Part shown: positions 25,856 through 37,600 of the stretch, piece by piece
Numbering within the stretch: the first letter of the stretch is position 1
Layout of the letters: each line of letters begins with the position of its first letter
NCBI GenBank assembly: GCA_027574665.1
Contig: CM050690.1
Coordinates: 33,822,357-33,886,356, forward strand
Length of the DNA stretch: 64,000 bases
Origin: Rhynochetos jubatus
Lineage: Eukaryota > Chordata > Aves > Eurypygiformes > Rhynochetidae
Direction of reading: 5' to 3'
Notes under the pieces: generated by a model
Seen by the model: only the letters and a program-made list of their open reading frames with translations
Database searches by the model: none
What the model was told of the DNA's origin: nothing
Made by a program: the position numbers and the translations under genes

Positions 25856-26025
25856 ATGACGGACCGTTCCGCCTTCGACACCAATGTCATCACCATGACC
25901 CGCTTCGTGATGGAGGAAGGCAGACGGGCCAAAGGCACCGGGGAGTTCACGCAGCTCCTCAACTCCCTCTGCACGGCCGTCAAAGCCATCTCCACCGCCG
26001 TCCGTAAGGCCGGCATCGCCAACCT
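25856..26025 (+). CDS. FBP1: FBP1 exon 1 (coding part)
   Basis: Encodes residues 1-56 plus two bases of codon 57. It carries the N-terminal allosteric region: [10 protein letters not shown], helix 1 and the AMP-binding loop TGEFT. It ends AACCT before the donor GTGAGT, and the split codon is completed as Leu by the first base of exon 2. Confidence 0.96.
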
Positions 26026-29000
26026 GTGAGTCCCGGGATGCCGGGAGGGGGAGCGGGGGTGGAAAAGGAAGTTTCATTTTTATTTTGAGAAAGAGAATTT
26101 GCATCTACACACCACGTAGTGAAAAATATAATAAACGAAAGGACTTTGGCAATGCAGGGTAACATTTAACTGCAAAGTGCATCAGAGCGCTTGAAAAATT
26201 TAGGGGACTCGAGTGAATAAAATAGAAGCAACCGCAAGAGAGAATCAAACCCCTCTCTTGATGTGTATTTGAACTATTTTTCTCTATCTTGACTTCAAAC
26301 TTTATATAAACTGCGGTAGTTTTTAATCACTACGTGCTAGCCCTTTCGTGTGCCTCCTGTGTCCATCAGTAAAGACCGGGGCGGCCCAGCTGTGACCTGG
26401 TTCGTAACAGCCTAAGGTCCTGTTGGTTATGTCCCCTACATGTGTGCCTTTTGACAATTGTGTGTTGTCTCATGCATTAAACTGAAGAAATGCAGCACAC
26501 TCCGAGTAGTGTGTTCGGCATTACTGCGAAAACCTGAAATACCAGTATTTGGCCCAATCAATGAATCGTAGCTGAAGTACGTGTCATCTGAGTGTGTGCG
26601 GAGGTAGCTATTGTTTTTCTCTTCCAAGAGCTAAACTTCCCGTTTTTGTCATGCTTTCGACATCACCTATCACAAGGTCCCCCTGGCACTTCCGGTTGCC
26701 AGATGGTTTGATTCTGATTAGCTGGCAGGGTTTTATTTGTGTTCCGTGTTTGTATTTCTCAGTTATATTCCCAAGGAAATGTTTACTATTTAAAATCAAA
26801 ACTGAAAACATTGAACCGTAAAAATACTGATTTATCTGTGAGAAAAGTGTTTCTACTGCAATTTGTACATCGTACTGCTAACCAGGAGCAAATTACATAG
26901 GAAATTATAGCGTAACTAGTGTCATCAAATGCGTGGTTACTTTTTAAATTTTCTAAACAAGTCTTAGTTTTTAGGGTATGCAGCTGTAATACTGGAGCCT
27001 GGGATTCAGGGGAAGTATTTAGGTCTTAAAATTAAAAGCTCATTAAATAACACAATCATTGTAATTCAGCTTTCACAGCCTGCTCTGGCTTTGTTTGCCT
27101 ATGGTTTAGGAACTACTGAAATCTGATTGCTTGTTTTGTGTTCCTCACCCTCAGTGCCTTCTAGATTTGCCACCACACTTAGTGTTAGCAGGTGTCAGAA
27201 AGAATCTGCTGGATAGTGAATAAAAACCTGGCTTAGACAACTGAGACACCATCCAAAAGTGCTGTTTGTTTTACAAGATGTTTTACAGACATAAGGTTGA
27301 CAGAAACAGGGCGCTTTGAAGACATACTGCCCTGTTCTCACGCAATGCTCTCTCTTGCCTTTGCTCTAGCTATGGAATTGCGGGTTCTACCAATGTGACA
27401 GGAGATCAAGTGAAGAAGCTGGACATCCTTTCCAATGACCTGGTGATTAACATGCTCAAGTCATCCTTCAGTACATGTGTTATCGTGTCAGAAGAAAACA
27501 AAGATGCGGTGATAGTTGAAGCTGAAAAAAGGGTTAGTAGCTTTAAAGGTTCTCCTTGCTTGAATTCAGATCAGGCTTTACAGCTGTCTTGCTTCAGCTA
27601 TGAGAAACTGAGCTAAAAATTTCAGAAAACATGTACTTTTCTGTATCAGTGAATGAAGTGAGGAGGTGAAGGGGGGAGTGTGTAGACAGTGTCAGTCAAG
27701 TTTTTTCCTTTCGGTTAATTTCTGCTCTTGTGACTGATGTTTGTTGGTTTGTTTTGGTTTGTTTTTTTTTTTTTTTTTTTACTCTGTTCCTCCCCAGCGT
27801 CTTTTTTTCCCACCTTTTCCTAATTGTGAAGGGAACATCTCTTGCTTAGCCCATCTGATCTCTGGAACTATGTTCTGAGTCAGTCAAGTCCTTTTGCGAA
27901 GTACCTTTGTCAGTAGGACACTAAAGAGCTGTTCTGTGCAGGTCTAATCTCGAGTTCTTTAATTCAGGCAAATTCTCCTCAAAGCCCATGAAAAACTTAG
28001 TAACAATGCAACAAAAATAATTCTTACTTATTTATTCTTTATTATTATTATATTCACAAGTCTGCATGCACTTGATGAGTGATAGTTCCTTTTTTCTAGC
28101 TAATATTTTGGTGTGGTCATTTAAAAATACGAGTAAAAATTTAGCAAGAACAAACAACTAAAACATAATTGAGAAAGTGTAATAACGTCTGCTGTTTCAG
28201 AGCAGTTCTCTTTCTCTCCCTGTTGAGAAATCTTCAAAACTGATTTTATAGGCACTGGATGAACCAAGATTGCTTTAGAGCTGAACAAATATGATTTTAG
28301 ATATTCAAAGATCACTGAGGGATGCTCAGTCTTAATGCTTTTCTAAACTAAATGTGAACTAATATGTAGAATTTCTACCTTCAGAGTAGAGCATTGCTGG
28401 AGTCAAATAAGTTTCTGGCATGCAGGATGAAATCCAACGCAAAGCAATAAGCACTTGCTGTTGTTACACATGATTATTAAAATTACTGAGGATAAAATAA
28501 GGGTAAACTAAGCTGCTTAAAAGGTACACTTAATTTGACTGTTTTCCCTGTACTGGCAATTTCCTATACCTACAGGGATCCTTAATACAGCAATAGGCAG
28601 GGACTGTTCTTTTTTCTGGAGGGAGAAAATCACCGCCCAAACCAGGATAAAACCACAGACTGGCTAAGGTAATTTCTGAGCACCTGTCCCTTCAGAGCAG
28701 GGTTTCATTAAGGAGTTTAAAGTAGAACACGCAGTAAAGTGAAATGTATAGTTTGTGAATGTCAGGTGTTAAAGGCCTTTTTAATCTCTAATTTTAGCTC
28801 TACATGAAGAAAGCTGATCATTTCTTTTTCCTTATAATTCAGAAGGCTGTTTTGTTAGAGATGAGAAAGCGTAACCCACATAGCAGATATTACAGGATGT
28901 GTATCAAAGTGGATTGACGTTAATTAAATAGATGAAGTTAAACTAATAATTAAAAGGTATTCTCCCTCTCTTTTTTTTTTTTTTAACATTAAAAATTGTG

Positions 29001-32000
29001 TAGGAAAACTTCACCTTTCCCATCCATCATCTATTCCTTACTTCAAAGATTTCCCAGCTTCTGCTCTGGCACAAATCACGCAGCTGTAATCAAGAACAAA
29101 ATTGGGCCAAAGAGTTTCTAACGCTTGAATTCCGTTCCTTCATATGGTCTATATAAAGTCTATAAAAGCCCTTCAGTTTATATTGCTTAGTCTCTGAGAA
29201 AACATACCTACTGAAGAATTTGTTTGGGGCAAGTGGGTAAATAATGTCACTAATCTAGTTGTTCCCTCTTTTGTATTTTCTAGGGTAAATACATAGTCTG
29301 CATAGACCCTCTAGACGGCTCATCAAACATTGACTGCCTTGTTTCCATTGGGACCATCTTTGCCATCTACAGAAAGGTAAAATGCTTCCATGTCAGATAG
29401 GAGACACTATTATTGTGGAGCTTTTGATGAAACGTATATGCATGTGAAGACAATAAATTCTAACTAAACTTGTTTGTGAAAGAGACTTTCAGGACCAGCT
29501 TTAAGTTAAATCTGCTATTTCACAGACACTTGTGTAAAACATTTGTGAGGGATTTGCATTACTGTCTTAGAAGATGAGGTACCTATATGTACATGGAAGC
29601 CTGGCTGATATTTAATTAACCAGCTCAAGGAATTACCCTTTACAAATCATGTCTTAAATTTCATGAATATTTCTGTTAAGACAAAAATACCAGGTGGTTG
29701 CAGTCCATTCAGGGAATGTGCTTTCAGGTTTTCTTGTTCTCTGTACTAATAGTCCTGTTAGCCTGAGGACAGGCTTCAAACGCAAACCAGAGCTGATGCA
29801 TGGCATGTGAATTTGAAGTGTCTAATTCACTCTGAAAGGCAGAAACCTTGTCTAAAGGAGCTTGAAATACTGGACTTACGTGTCATGGCGGGCGGGGGGG
29901 GTGAAGTAAGTCAGATAACACACACGCAACTGTCCATTTTAATCATCTTTTGCATGTTGTCATACATCCCAAAGAAACTATTTTCAACTTCATTTTTGTA
30001 TAAAGCAAAAGAAAACAGCAAAAAATCCAATTACTTTTGTTCAGCTGTCAACTCCGTGACTCATGTTTAATTGCTTGCTTTTCGACTGTGCCTTGGAGTT
30101 TTCTTCTGAGCTGTGTTCATCATCATATTCAAGGAGTTACACAGCTCCATATTATCTCCTTAATCCTTTCCTGCTTCCTGCATTCCAACTAGACTAATAC
30201 AAGAGCATTTCTAGATCGATGTGTTTGTCTCCTCCATATAATTTGTATTAGTGCATCCAATAGGAATCTCAGTTGTGGATCATGGAAGCATTTGTGCCAC
30301 CTCATGCATGGATATGGAGTAGAAGACTGTCTCTGACCCAGAGAGTCCAGTTATGTAGCAGCTATAGAAATGAAGTAAAGTTGACTATGCTCCTTCTTAT
30401 TCTAGGTGTCCCCTGATGAACCTTCTGGGAAAGATGCTTTACAACCAGGGCGTAACCTTGTGGCAGCTGGTTATGCTCTCTATGGGAGTGCCACAATGCT
30501 GGTACTGGCCACATCTGCCGGAGGCGTCAACTGTTTCATGCTGGATCCGGTGAGAATGTCTTTTCTGTTCTTGTTTCTTTATGAAGGATAAAAAGGTGCT
30601 GTCAATATGAACTGTTTGTTCCCCAGAAAAATCAAACAAAGGAGCAGTTTTCAAGCTAACGTGGAGAAATGAAGTACACTTAATAACTCATCAGCAAAAA
30701 TGTCAAGAGATTTTTGCATTCTGCCTTCCCACTGCAGCAGTGCTATGTGTGATTCAACAATGGGAAGACAGCCAAGTCAGTGAAGCAAATATATGGCATG
30801 TGCCAAATCATGTGATACTAAAAATGAGCTGTTTTCTGCAATGCAGAAGGCCCTTTAAGACTTGTTTGTCTTTTCCTTAATGCTAGGACCTTAGTAAACC
30901 AGAGAAGCAGAAATATTTAACCACCTTCTGTGTTTTCAGATTCCACCATGATGTGTAAAAGAGTAAGTGACGTATGTGGGTGCGTTTGGCGTTCTAGCAC
31001 GCGTTGACGGTATAAGTTTTAAAATAAAAGTCATGTTGATAGAGCAGAAAGTAGTTTGCTTTGGTGACTCATTTTTTTGTAATCAGTTAGTCAGGCTGTG
31101 CCACCTGCCAGCATTAATTTTTTAGAACCTGCGGTGTTCAAGCAGCAGGAAATATAACATGGTGCTCCCCTTAATTAACATCTTAAGTAGCTGCATGTGT
31201 TTTTGTTTACATTCAGATAGCAGATTTAGCTTTGAGCATGTGTGCATGTTACTTTGTTTATTTTTAGCACTGAATTGGAAATTCGGTTTACTGAAAACTA
31301 AACAGACCAGCCCTTGTTTACAGAGATTGTGTCTCTTGACTCCAGGCTTCCAGTTAGCCCAAGCTAAGATGAACTGGAATTTATTAGTATCTACACCCAT
31401 TTGAAGATGTTTAAGCATTGCTTCGACCAGCACTCTCTGTTTGCAAACTCGTCAGAGCTGTACTCTTATTGTAAGTCTAGCAAGAGAGTGGAGACCCAAA
31501 TAAATTCACAGGCAATGACATTGTTTGGAATAGAAAAGTGATAGAGAGCTGGGAATGGTAGTATGAAGAAGCTTGCATGACCTGGGATTCATGCTCTCTC
31601 TGTGTTTTATGGGTAAACAAAAGACTTGGCCTCTGGACTGCAAATACCACTTTTTCATAGGTACTGAATTATTTAAGAAAGTGGCGACTGTACTAAGCTA
31701 TTCCTAAATTGTGTGCATGATTGGTTTTTGCCTTGGTTGGTAAATAAATGAGCAATTGACGTTAACAAATTGTTTTTCTCTCTTATTGTTAGGCAATTGG
31801 AGAATTCATTTTGGTGGACAGGGATGTGAAAATCAAAAAGAAGGGAAATATCTACAGTCTCAATGAAGGCTATGCTAAGTACTTTGATCCTGCAGTCACA
31901 GAGTATCTCAAAAAGAAGAAATTCCCTGAGGTAAAAGAGCCTGTTTCAGAGAAAATTTCTGATGACAACACTCACAATTTCCAACTTTACGATAAATTGC

Positions 32001-34481
32001 CATCTCATGCACTGTTCAGAGCTTGTTTTTCTTTCTCATCTATTTAAAATGTATCTTCATGTAGGACTGATAATTAGAGCAGCAGTTATTGTGACCAGAT
32101 ATTTCACTATCCTTCAGTAATGCGCTGCATCTCTTCTGTATTTTTTTTCCACTTTTTTATCTTTTTTTAAATTTTGTAAAAATCTTCCTTTCTGGCTGGG
32201 CACCTAAGTAACAGTGCTGGAGGCAAAAATGGGTGTTTGGTAGTCAAGCAGAGGCAGCCTCATCTGGTGGTGAAGAAATTTGATTGACATGTGTGTTAGG
32301 TTGCTGCTTCCTCACAGCAGCATCCGACTAGATGGAGAGCCGAGCAGGGATGGCAGTAGGTCATTGCTCAACAGTAACACAAGCCAGGTCCTGAGGGGGC
32401 CTCTCACTTGAAAAGCTGATACAGTTTCAGGGTCTGCTTTGTGCAGTTTCCTGGTGTCAGGAGTCCTGAAGCTCTAAGGAGTGACCGTAAAAATCATATC
32501 TGTTCTCATGCCTTACGCCTGTCGTCACTGGAGTTATTGTGTGGACAACGAAGTGTAAATGTTTGCTATTGTTAAGTGTTTGTGTCCCTTCTTGCCTTCC
32601 TGATCTTACTTTGAACAAAGAAAGATTGGTGTTTTCATCTGGCAACTTGCCAGCCTTAAGGTGTTGTTTATTTAGATATTAAAATGTACTCTCTGAAGTG
32701 TAATAAGTAAATAGTATCAGTAGTCCACTATTAACTTTTTCATACCAAATAAATTGTAGAAGCTGTCAAAATCAGATAGAAGTAGGGAAAATCACTTCTT
32801 TTGCTCCATGGTATTTTGGTTTGCTGCAAAATTAAAAAAAAAACCACACCACCACCAATTCCTAGCACTTAATCTTTTACTACTAGAAATGCAGTATTTT
32901 CCAAGGGTTAGAGCATTAATGGAGAGGTAGGATGCATTTTCTATTGTTGGCACTACCACTCATCTATTCTGAAATCTTCTGTCAGCCTTTTTCCTTGGAT
33001 TTTCCCAGTTAGAAAATAAGGAGGATACTGAGTTCTCCAAAACTACTTTAAATATTATCAATTACTTACAGCATGGAGGGCTTAGATGTTAAGACCACTG
33101 AGAGGGGGGTGTGTGGGGCGGGGAATAATCTGGTGTGCTTGAAAGTTGCATTTGTTTAAACGTCTTTCTGTAGGATGGCAGTTCACCATATGGTGGGAGG
33201 TACATAGGATCGATGGTGGCTGACGTGCATCGCACGCTAGTGTATGGAGGAATCTTTCTGTATCCTGCTAACTCCAAAAGTCCTAAAGGAAAGGTAAACC
33301 TGAATAAACCCAATTATAGAAAATATTATATCATCTAGATACTTCACTATCACAGACCAATATTTTGATGGCAGAACATGCTTTTTGTTATAACATTACC
33401 ACATCTCTGGTGCATCTCCGGTGTGTGGGTATGGCCACCCCTTGCATACTGTCACGAGTGACAGCAACTTGTTGTCAGACACCTATTTCAGGGCTGGTGC
33501 TAACCTATTTCAACTGCACTGATGTCTCTTTATCCCCAAACATTTTCATGTTATGGGAAGTACCGGGGTATGTGTTGTTTAAACGGGCTTCTCTGTGCCA
33601 TCCTAGCACAAACCGTGCTGGCCCTAACCAAGCACATTACAAAGCGTACCACCCACATTACCCTGAGATTCCTATTACCAGCTAGTACGTAAGAAGCCTA
33701 AACGTAGTACGTGCCCGTTACAAGAAGCCCTGCCAAAGAGAAAACCATCTGTGTTTTGTACTTGGTGACGCTGTCTCATCTGGAGGAACTGTGGCTGACT
33801 GCCTTGGCCTGGATGACAGTTGGCCAGGGAAGATCACACACTTACAGCCTGACAAGGGGACTGTTTATTCAGCAAAGACCTTTCATCTGTTTTGTAATGG
33901 TCTGCAAATTATTGCTTCAGGTTGCAGATAAGATGCAGTTATTCATTAGAGAAACCTAATGGCGCACTCAGGGCCAGTGTTTTTCTTTCTTTTCTGCGTG
34001 GTCTGCTGCCTTGTTAAAGCTCATGTGTGAGACACAACCTTCATCTCTGCGTAAAGGGCACAATGCAAACAAGCTATGGAGAAAGCACTCAAATTAGGCA
34101 AATCCAATATTCCCTGTGTTTTGTTTAAAAGAAAAATCCATACAATTTCATTCTTGAGTCAAAAGTTTGTATGGAATACAGGTACTTGGAGTGTTGGTTG
34201 GTTGTAAATCAAATCCCAAATACATGCATATTTCATGACTTTCAGCATTGGCTGGACTCACCATTGCTATTTTGATTTCTGTCTTCCAGCTGAGACTGCT
34301 CTATGAATGCAACCCTATGGCTTTTGTTATTGAGAAGGCTGGGGGAATAGCAACAACTGGACATCAAGCAATACTAGATATAGTGCCTGAGGATATCCAC
34401 CAAAGAGTGCCTGTTGTCTTGGGATCTCCTGATGATGTGAAGGAGTACCTTGAGATAGTCAAGAAGCATTCAGCTAAGTAA
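25856..34481 (+). CDS. FBP1: Fructose-1,6-bisphosphatase 1 (liver type), 7 coding exons
   Basis: Cytosolic enzyme (EC 3.1.3.11) that hydrolyses fructose-1,6-bisphosphate to fructose-6-phosphate in gluconeogenesis. It works as a metal-dependent homotetramer inhibited by AMP. The coding exons are 25856-26025, 27370-27532, 29284-29376, 30406-30549, 31793-31930, 33174-33293 and 34290-34481. All joins are GT-AG and in frame, giving 339 residues against 338 in human FBP1. The start has a strong context (GCCACCATGA). Visible motifs are the AMP loop KGTGEFTQ (26-33), VKKLD, SEEN, the metal and substrate box [32 protein letters not shown] and LRLLYECNP. Glu at mature position 20 (residue 21) is liver-like, whereas the downstream paralogue has Lys there. 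One extra residue near 178-182 and Asn in place of the last Lys of the KKKGK basic motif (residue 209) are the oddities. FBP2 follows 5.9 kb downstream on the same strand. Confidence 0.97.
27370..27532 (+). CDS. FBP1: FBP1 exon 2
   Basis: 163 bp, following acceptor TGCTCTAG. It encodes the dynamic loop starting [13 protein letters not shown] (the equivalent of mature Tyr57 is kept), VKKLD with the metal-linked Asp74 equivalent, and VSEEN with the Glu97 and Glu98 equivalents. It ends EAEKR before donor GTTAGT. Confidence 0.96.
29284..29376 (+). CDS. FBP1: FBP1 exon 3
   Basis: 93 bp encoding 31 residues, from GKYIV to IYRK. It contains the catalytic and metal-binding [10 protein letters not shown] box and the AMP-site residues equivalent to mature Lys112, Tyr113 and Arg140, all conserved. 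The donor is GTAAAA. Confidence 0.96.
30406..30549 (+). CDS. FBP1: FBP1 exon 4
   Basis: 144 bp encoding 48 residues, from VSPDEPS to CFMLDP. It is one codon longer than exon 4 of FBP2 in this window and than human FBP1. The extra residue lies in ATSAGGVN (codons about 30508-30528). Confidence 0.95.
31793..31930 (+). CDS. FBP1: FBP1 exon 5
   Basis: 138 bp, 46 residues, [11 protein letters not shown] to KKKKFPE. It includes the basic cluster KIKKKGN and [12 protein letters not shown], with the Asn212 and Tyr215 equivalents that contact substrate. The donor is GTAAAA. Confidence 0.96.
33174..33293 (+). CDS. FBP1: FBP1 exon 6
   Basis: 120 bp, 40 residues, [15 protein letters not shown] to KSPKGK. 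It carries the substrate-binding Arg243 and Tyr244 equivalents (GGRY) and the Tyr264 and Lys274 equivalents. The donor is GTAAAC. Confidence 0.96.
34290..34481 (+). CDS. FBP1: FBP1 exon 7 (terminal coding part)
   Basis: Encodes the last 63 residues, [12 protein letters not shown] to EIVKKHSAK, and the TAA at 34479-34481. It contains the metal ligand Glu280 equivalent (YECNP) and the C-terminal IHQR and LGSPDDV motifs shared with all vertebrate FBPases. Confidence 0.96.
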   Translation: MRLLYECNPMAFVIEKAGGIATTGHQAILDIVPEDIHQRVPVVLGSPDDVKEYLEIVKKHSAK

Positions 34482-34513
34482 AGAAAGTTTGCTGCCGTCA
34501 CCGTGCAGATGGG

Positions 34514-34693
34514 AATAAATGCCTTACAGCTGAACCAAAGAATACACTGCAGTACTGCAAGACTGAACTGTCTGACCTCTGTAGCCAGAGAGCAAATGAG
34601 CCATATTTTCATAGGATTTTTTTAACTGAAATCTTGTGCAATTGCATTGTGCAATGAAAGGCATTAAAAGATTGCATTGAAGGAAGCATTAAA
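34514..34693 (+). terminator. FBP1: FBP1 polyadenylation signals
   Basis: AATAAA lies at 34514-34519, only 33 bases after the stop. ATTAAA follows at 34663-34668 and again at 34688-34693, with T-rich sequence after about 34715. The last pair is the more usual arrangement for a roughly 230-base 3' UTR, while the first would give an extremely short one. Which is used cannot be told from sequence. Confidence 0.55.
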
Positions 34694-34699
34694 AGTAAA

Positions 34700-37600
34700 A
34701 GCAACGGAAAAATATGTTTGCTTTTTCATTTATCATTTATAATTACACAAAAGCCACTGTGCTACAAGGCAATTCTATGTTGCATTCAGTAACTGGGGGA
34801 AGACAACTTTCCCAGGCAGACTATCACTGGGATATCTGACTCTGTCCTCTTGTAAAAATCTTGGGGACAAGACTCAGCAGCCTCTTACAGTGTGTGACCT
34901 TTCCTATACCAGTCTCCAATTCTTTGGCAGTAAACATAAATGCTAACATGGACATGTTCATACATTGTTTCTAGGCCCCAGAAGTTGCTCACTGTACTTC
35001 AGTCTGCACTTATTCTGACCGAGAATTAACATTTGTGAAACGCGTGTGTTAGTGTATGTTATTCTGACACATGCTGTTAATGCTGAGAGCTGTCTCTCTA
35101 TCAGATCCAGTTACACAAGGACGGAAAATAACATTTTGGAGGTAGATTTTGGATTGGGTGAAGAGCATGTGCAGCCAGCTTGGTACCATTCTGCTGTGAT
35201 GAGCTGACTGTATTTGCCAGAAATTAACGTACTTGCTTGATAAAAAAATACTGAGTATTGCTAGCAATCCCCACCAGGTGCTCTTTGTGGTATTTTGGGA
35301 GTGTGCATTACCGTAGGAAAAGATCTGCTGCACAAGCAAAAGCCAGTTGTGAGGATCCCCACAAAGCATACTGACATTTAATATGCTGATTCAGAGCATG
35401 CTGCTGGGAACACGCTGTTAGTGCTTGGGAGCTGGGTGGGCTGTCCGCCTGTCCGGGTACAGTTTATGGCTGTGGCTGGCAAGCTTTTTGAATCAACACA
35501 GATTTGCAAATCTTTCACATTTCTCACTGCCCGCTCACCTCTGCCAAACTCAGACTAAGGGACACGTGGATGTTGCTGCTGGATAGACTGCCACAGAATA
35601 TTCACTCAAGCCATGGTCTGGGAGCCCCGTCTATGGGTGCAAGGGGCCATAAACCTGCCTGTCTGAGGATTTGGCGTACATCAGTGCAGATAGCCTGTCT
35701 GAGCTTGGTTCTTGTAAAACAAAAGAATGTGGGGGAACCTAGGGGCCATGGTCCGAAGGCATGCTCTGCAAAGGGCACACGTACAAGGAAACCTGGGGGC
35801 CCTCTTCTGACACAGGTTGCATGTGGGGCATTTGGAGGCATGCTGGCAAACCGTATGTAGATGGGTGTATATATGCATCTATTCTCCAAAGTGATAGGGG
35901 ACAAGGCATTTCTGGCAGGGACCGAAAGGCCTAATTTCTGCTGAAAACGCTGTTTCTGTTGATGTTTTGTTAGTGAAGACAGGGCTTTCAGGGACCTGAG
36001 CCCTTAAAGGCTTGGGACAGTCCTGGAAATCTCCACAGAGCTCTCGTTCTGCTTGCACACTTGCTTTTCATGCTGTGAGGGCCTAAGTCTGGCCCTGCCC
36101 AGGATTTGGCTCCTCGGTAGGCCAACGTCTGCTCTGGGAAGTGAGCAGACCATGGCTTACTGTGCCTGATGTGCACCTGCAAAATCAGGCACCCCACAAA
36201 CAGCAACCATTCAGTATCCTGCCTAATTTCTTATTAATTCCCCTCTGGGAGAGAGTTCAGACTTGCATTTCCCAGCAGCGTGCCCTTGTGGTCAGTCTGG
36301 GGACCAGCCTGGAAGGAGAGGTGTACTACCCCGACCCGTGAGTGCTGTGGCGTGGTGTGGGAGAGGACTTCTGTGACCATGCAGCAAGTGGGACAGCCAT
36401 GTGCCAGCCCAGTTTTTTCTTCTCAGGTTGCCCTGTCCTGTGCTAGGACCAATGCTGCATCCTCTGCCTCTCCACCTGAGCAGCCGGCCACTGGGGTACA
36501 GACATGATCTCGACTTTGTAAAAGGGAAAAAAAAATGCAATCCTTGCACCTTTTGTCTTTTCATCATGACTTCAAAAGAAACAGCAAGTCCGTCTCAGTC
36601 TCTGACGAGGTGTGAAGGTGCTAGGAATGGGTGGAGATGTGTGCCTCTCAAGCTGAAACACATCCCAGAGGAATTGTATATTCCTATCCCTATCATTTCC
36701 TTACTTGCTGGCTCTGGTACATACCCCAAAGCACCTTAAAAGGTTCCAAGCTCACTGAATCGGCTACAGCAGGACTCCAAACCCCTCTGAGATTCTGGAT
36801 GCTACTCCTAGAGGAAACCAAACACTGTTGTTATTATGCACAGTGTTTTTAGATCCTTAAGTTTTTAATTTAGCCTGTCCCCAGAGCTGTAGCTGGACAC
36901 AGTTTCTTTAGTATTACACTAAGCAGAGGATAATCGGAAGCTCTCACAGCTTTTCTCTGGCTTTAGGTATATCAGTTTGGACAACAGTGCCTCACTACTC
37001 TGTTGGCACAACTTGACACAGTATCCGCGGCAGCCATTTCTGTCTAGTTATAGTGATTCCTGGGCTGTATTCTGCCCTCAACCTCTCCAGGAATCCCTGG
37101 GCTGTGTGTATCTATTTTTAAGACACCATACTGGCAGCAGGTAAAGGTTATAGAAGGAAAGGCAATACTGCCCGTGGTTGCTAGGTCAGTTTCCACTGTT
37201 TTGGTTTTGCCTGTAGGCTGACATTTTGCAGTTAGCATTTTTCACATTGTGAGCTGGGTTTTTCTTTCTGTCTGTAATACACAAGCATACATTAGAACAG
37301 CACCCCCGTGCAGCCACCAGCGGGGAGATCTATGCCGTAATCTCCTTCCACAGCCCCTTTTCCTGTGTCTCGATGCCAGGAGAGAGGGTTTGTCACAGCA
37401 TCCACCACATCCCCCACGGCCGTACTACCCACTCCCTGGATGAACTGTGGCATTTGGTGAAAGGTCGCTGGTTCCAATTTCAGCCGGTGCCATCCCCGCG
37501 ACTAACATTTCAAATCACTTCAAAGAGATGTCACCTTTAAGGCACAGAGCTACCCCATATGCCAGTGGAAGTGTGAATTGCCCCTGAGAGCTATTGTGTA

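Larger units (their letters stand above)
26026..34289 (+). other. FBP1: FBP1 introns 1-6
   Basis: The introns are 26026-27369, 27533-29283, 29377-30405, 30550-31792, 31931-33173 and 33294-34289 (about 1.0-1.75 kb each). They hold poly-T tracts near 27757-27780 and 28973-28984 and a short G-run near 29888-29900. I recognise no CR1 or LTR insertion, in contrast to the repeat-laden FBP2 introns. No internal gene or RNA is visible. Confidence 0.8.

Noticed and set aside
25643-26104. Minus-strand 153-codon frame over the FBP1 promoter and exon 1
   Set aside because: A GC-rich shadow of the FBP1 first exon and promoter; proline- and glycine-rich low complexity.
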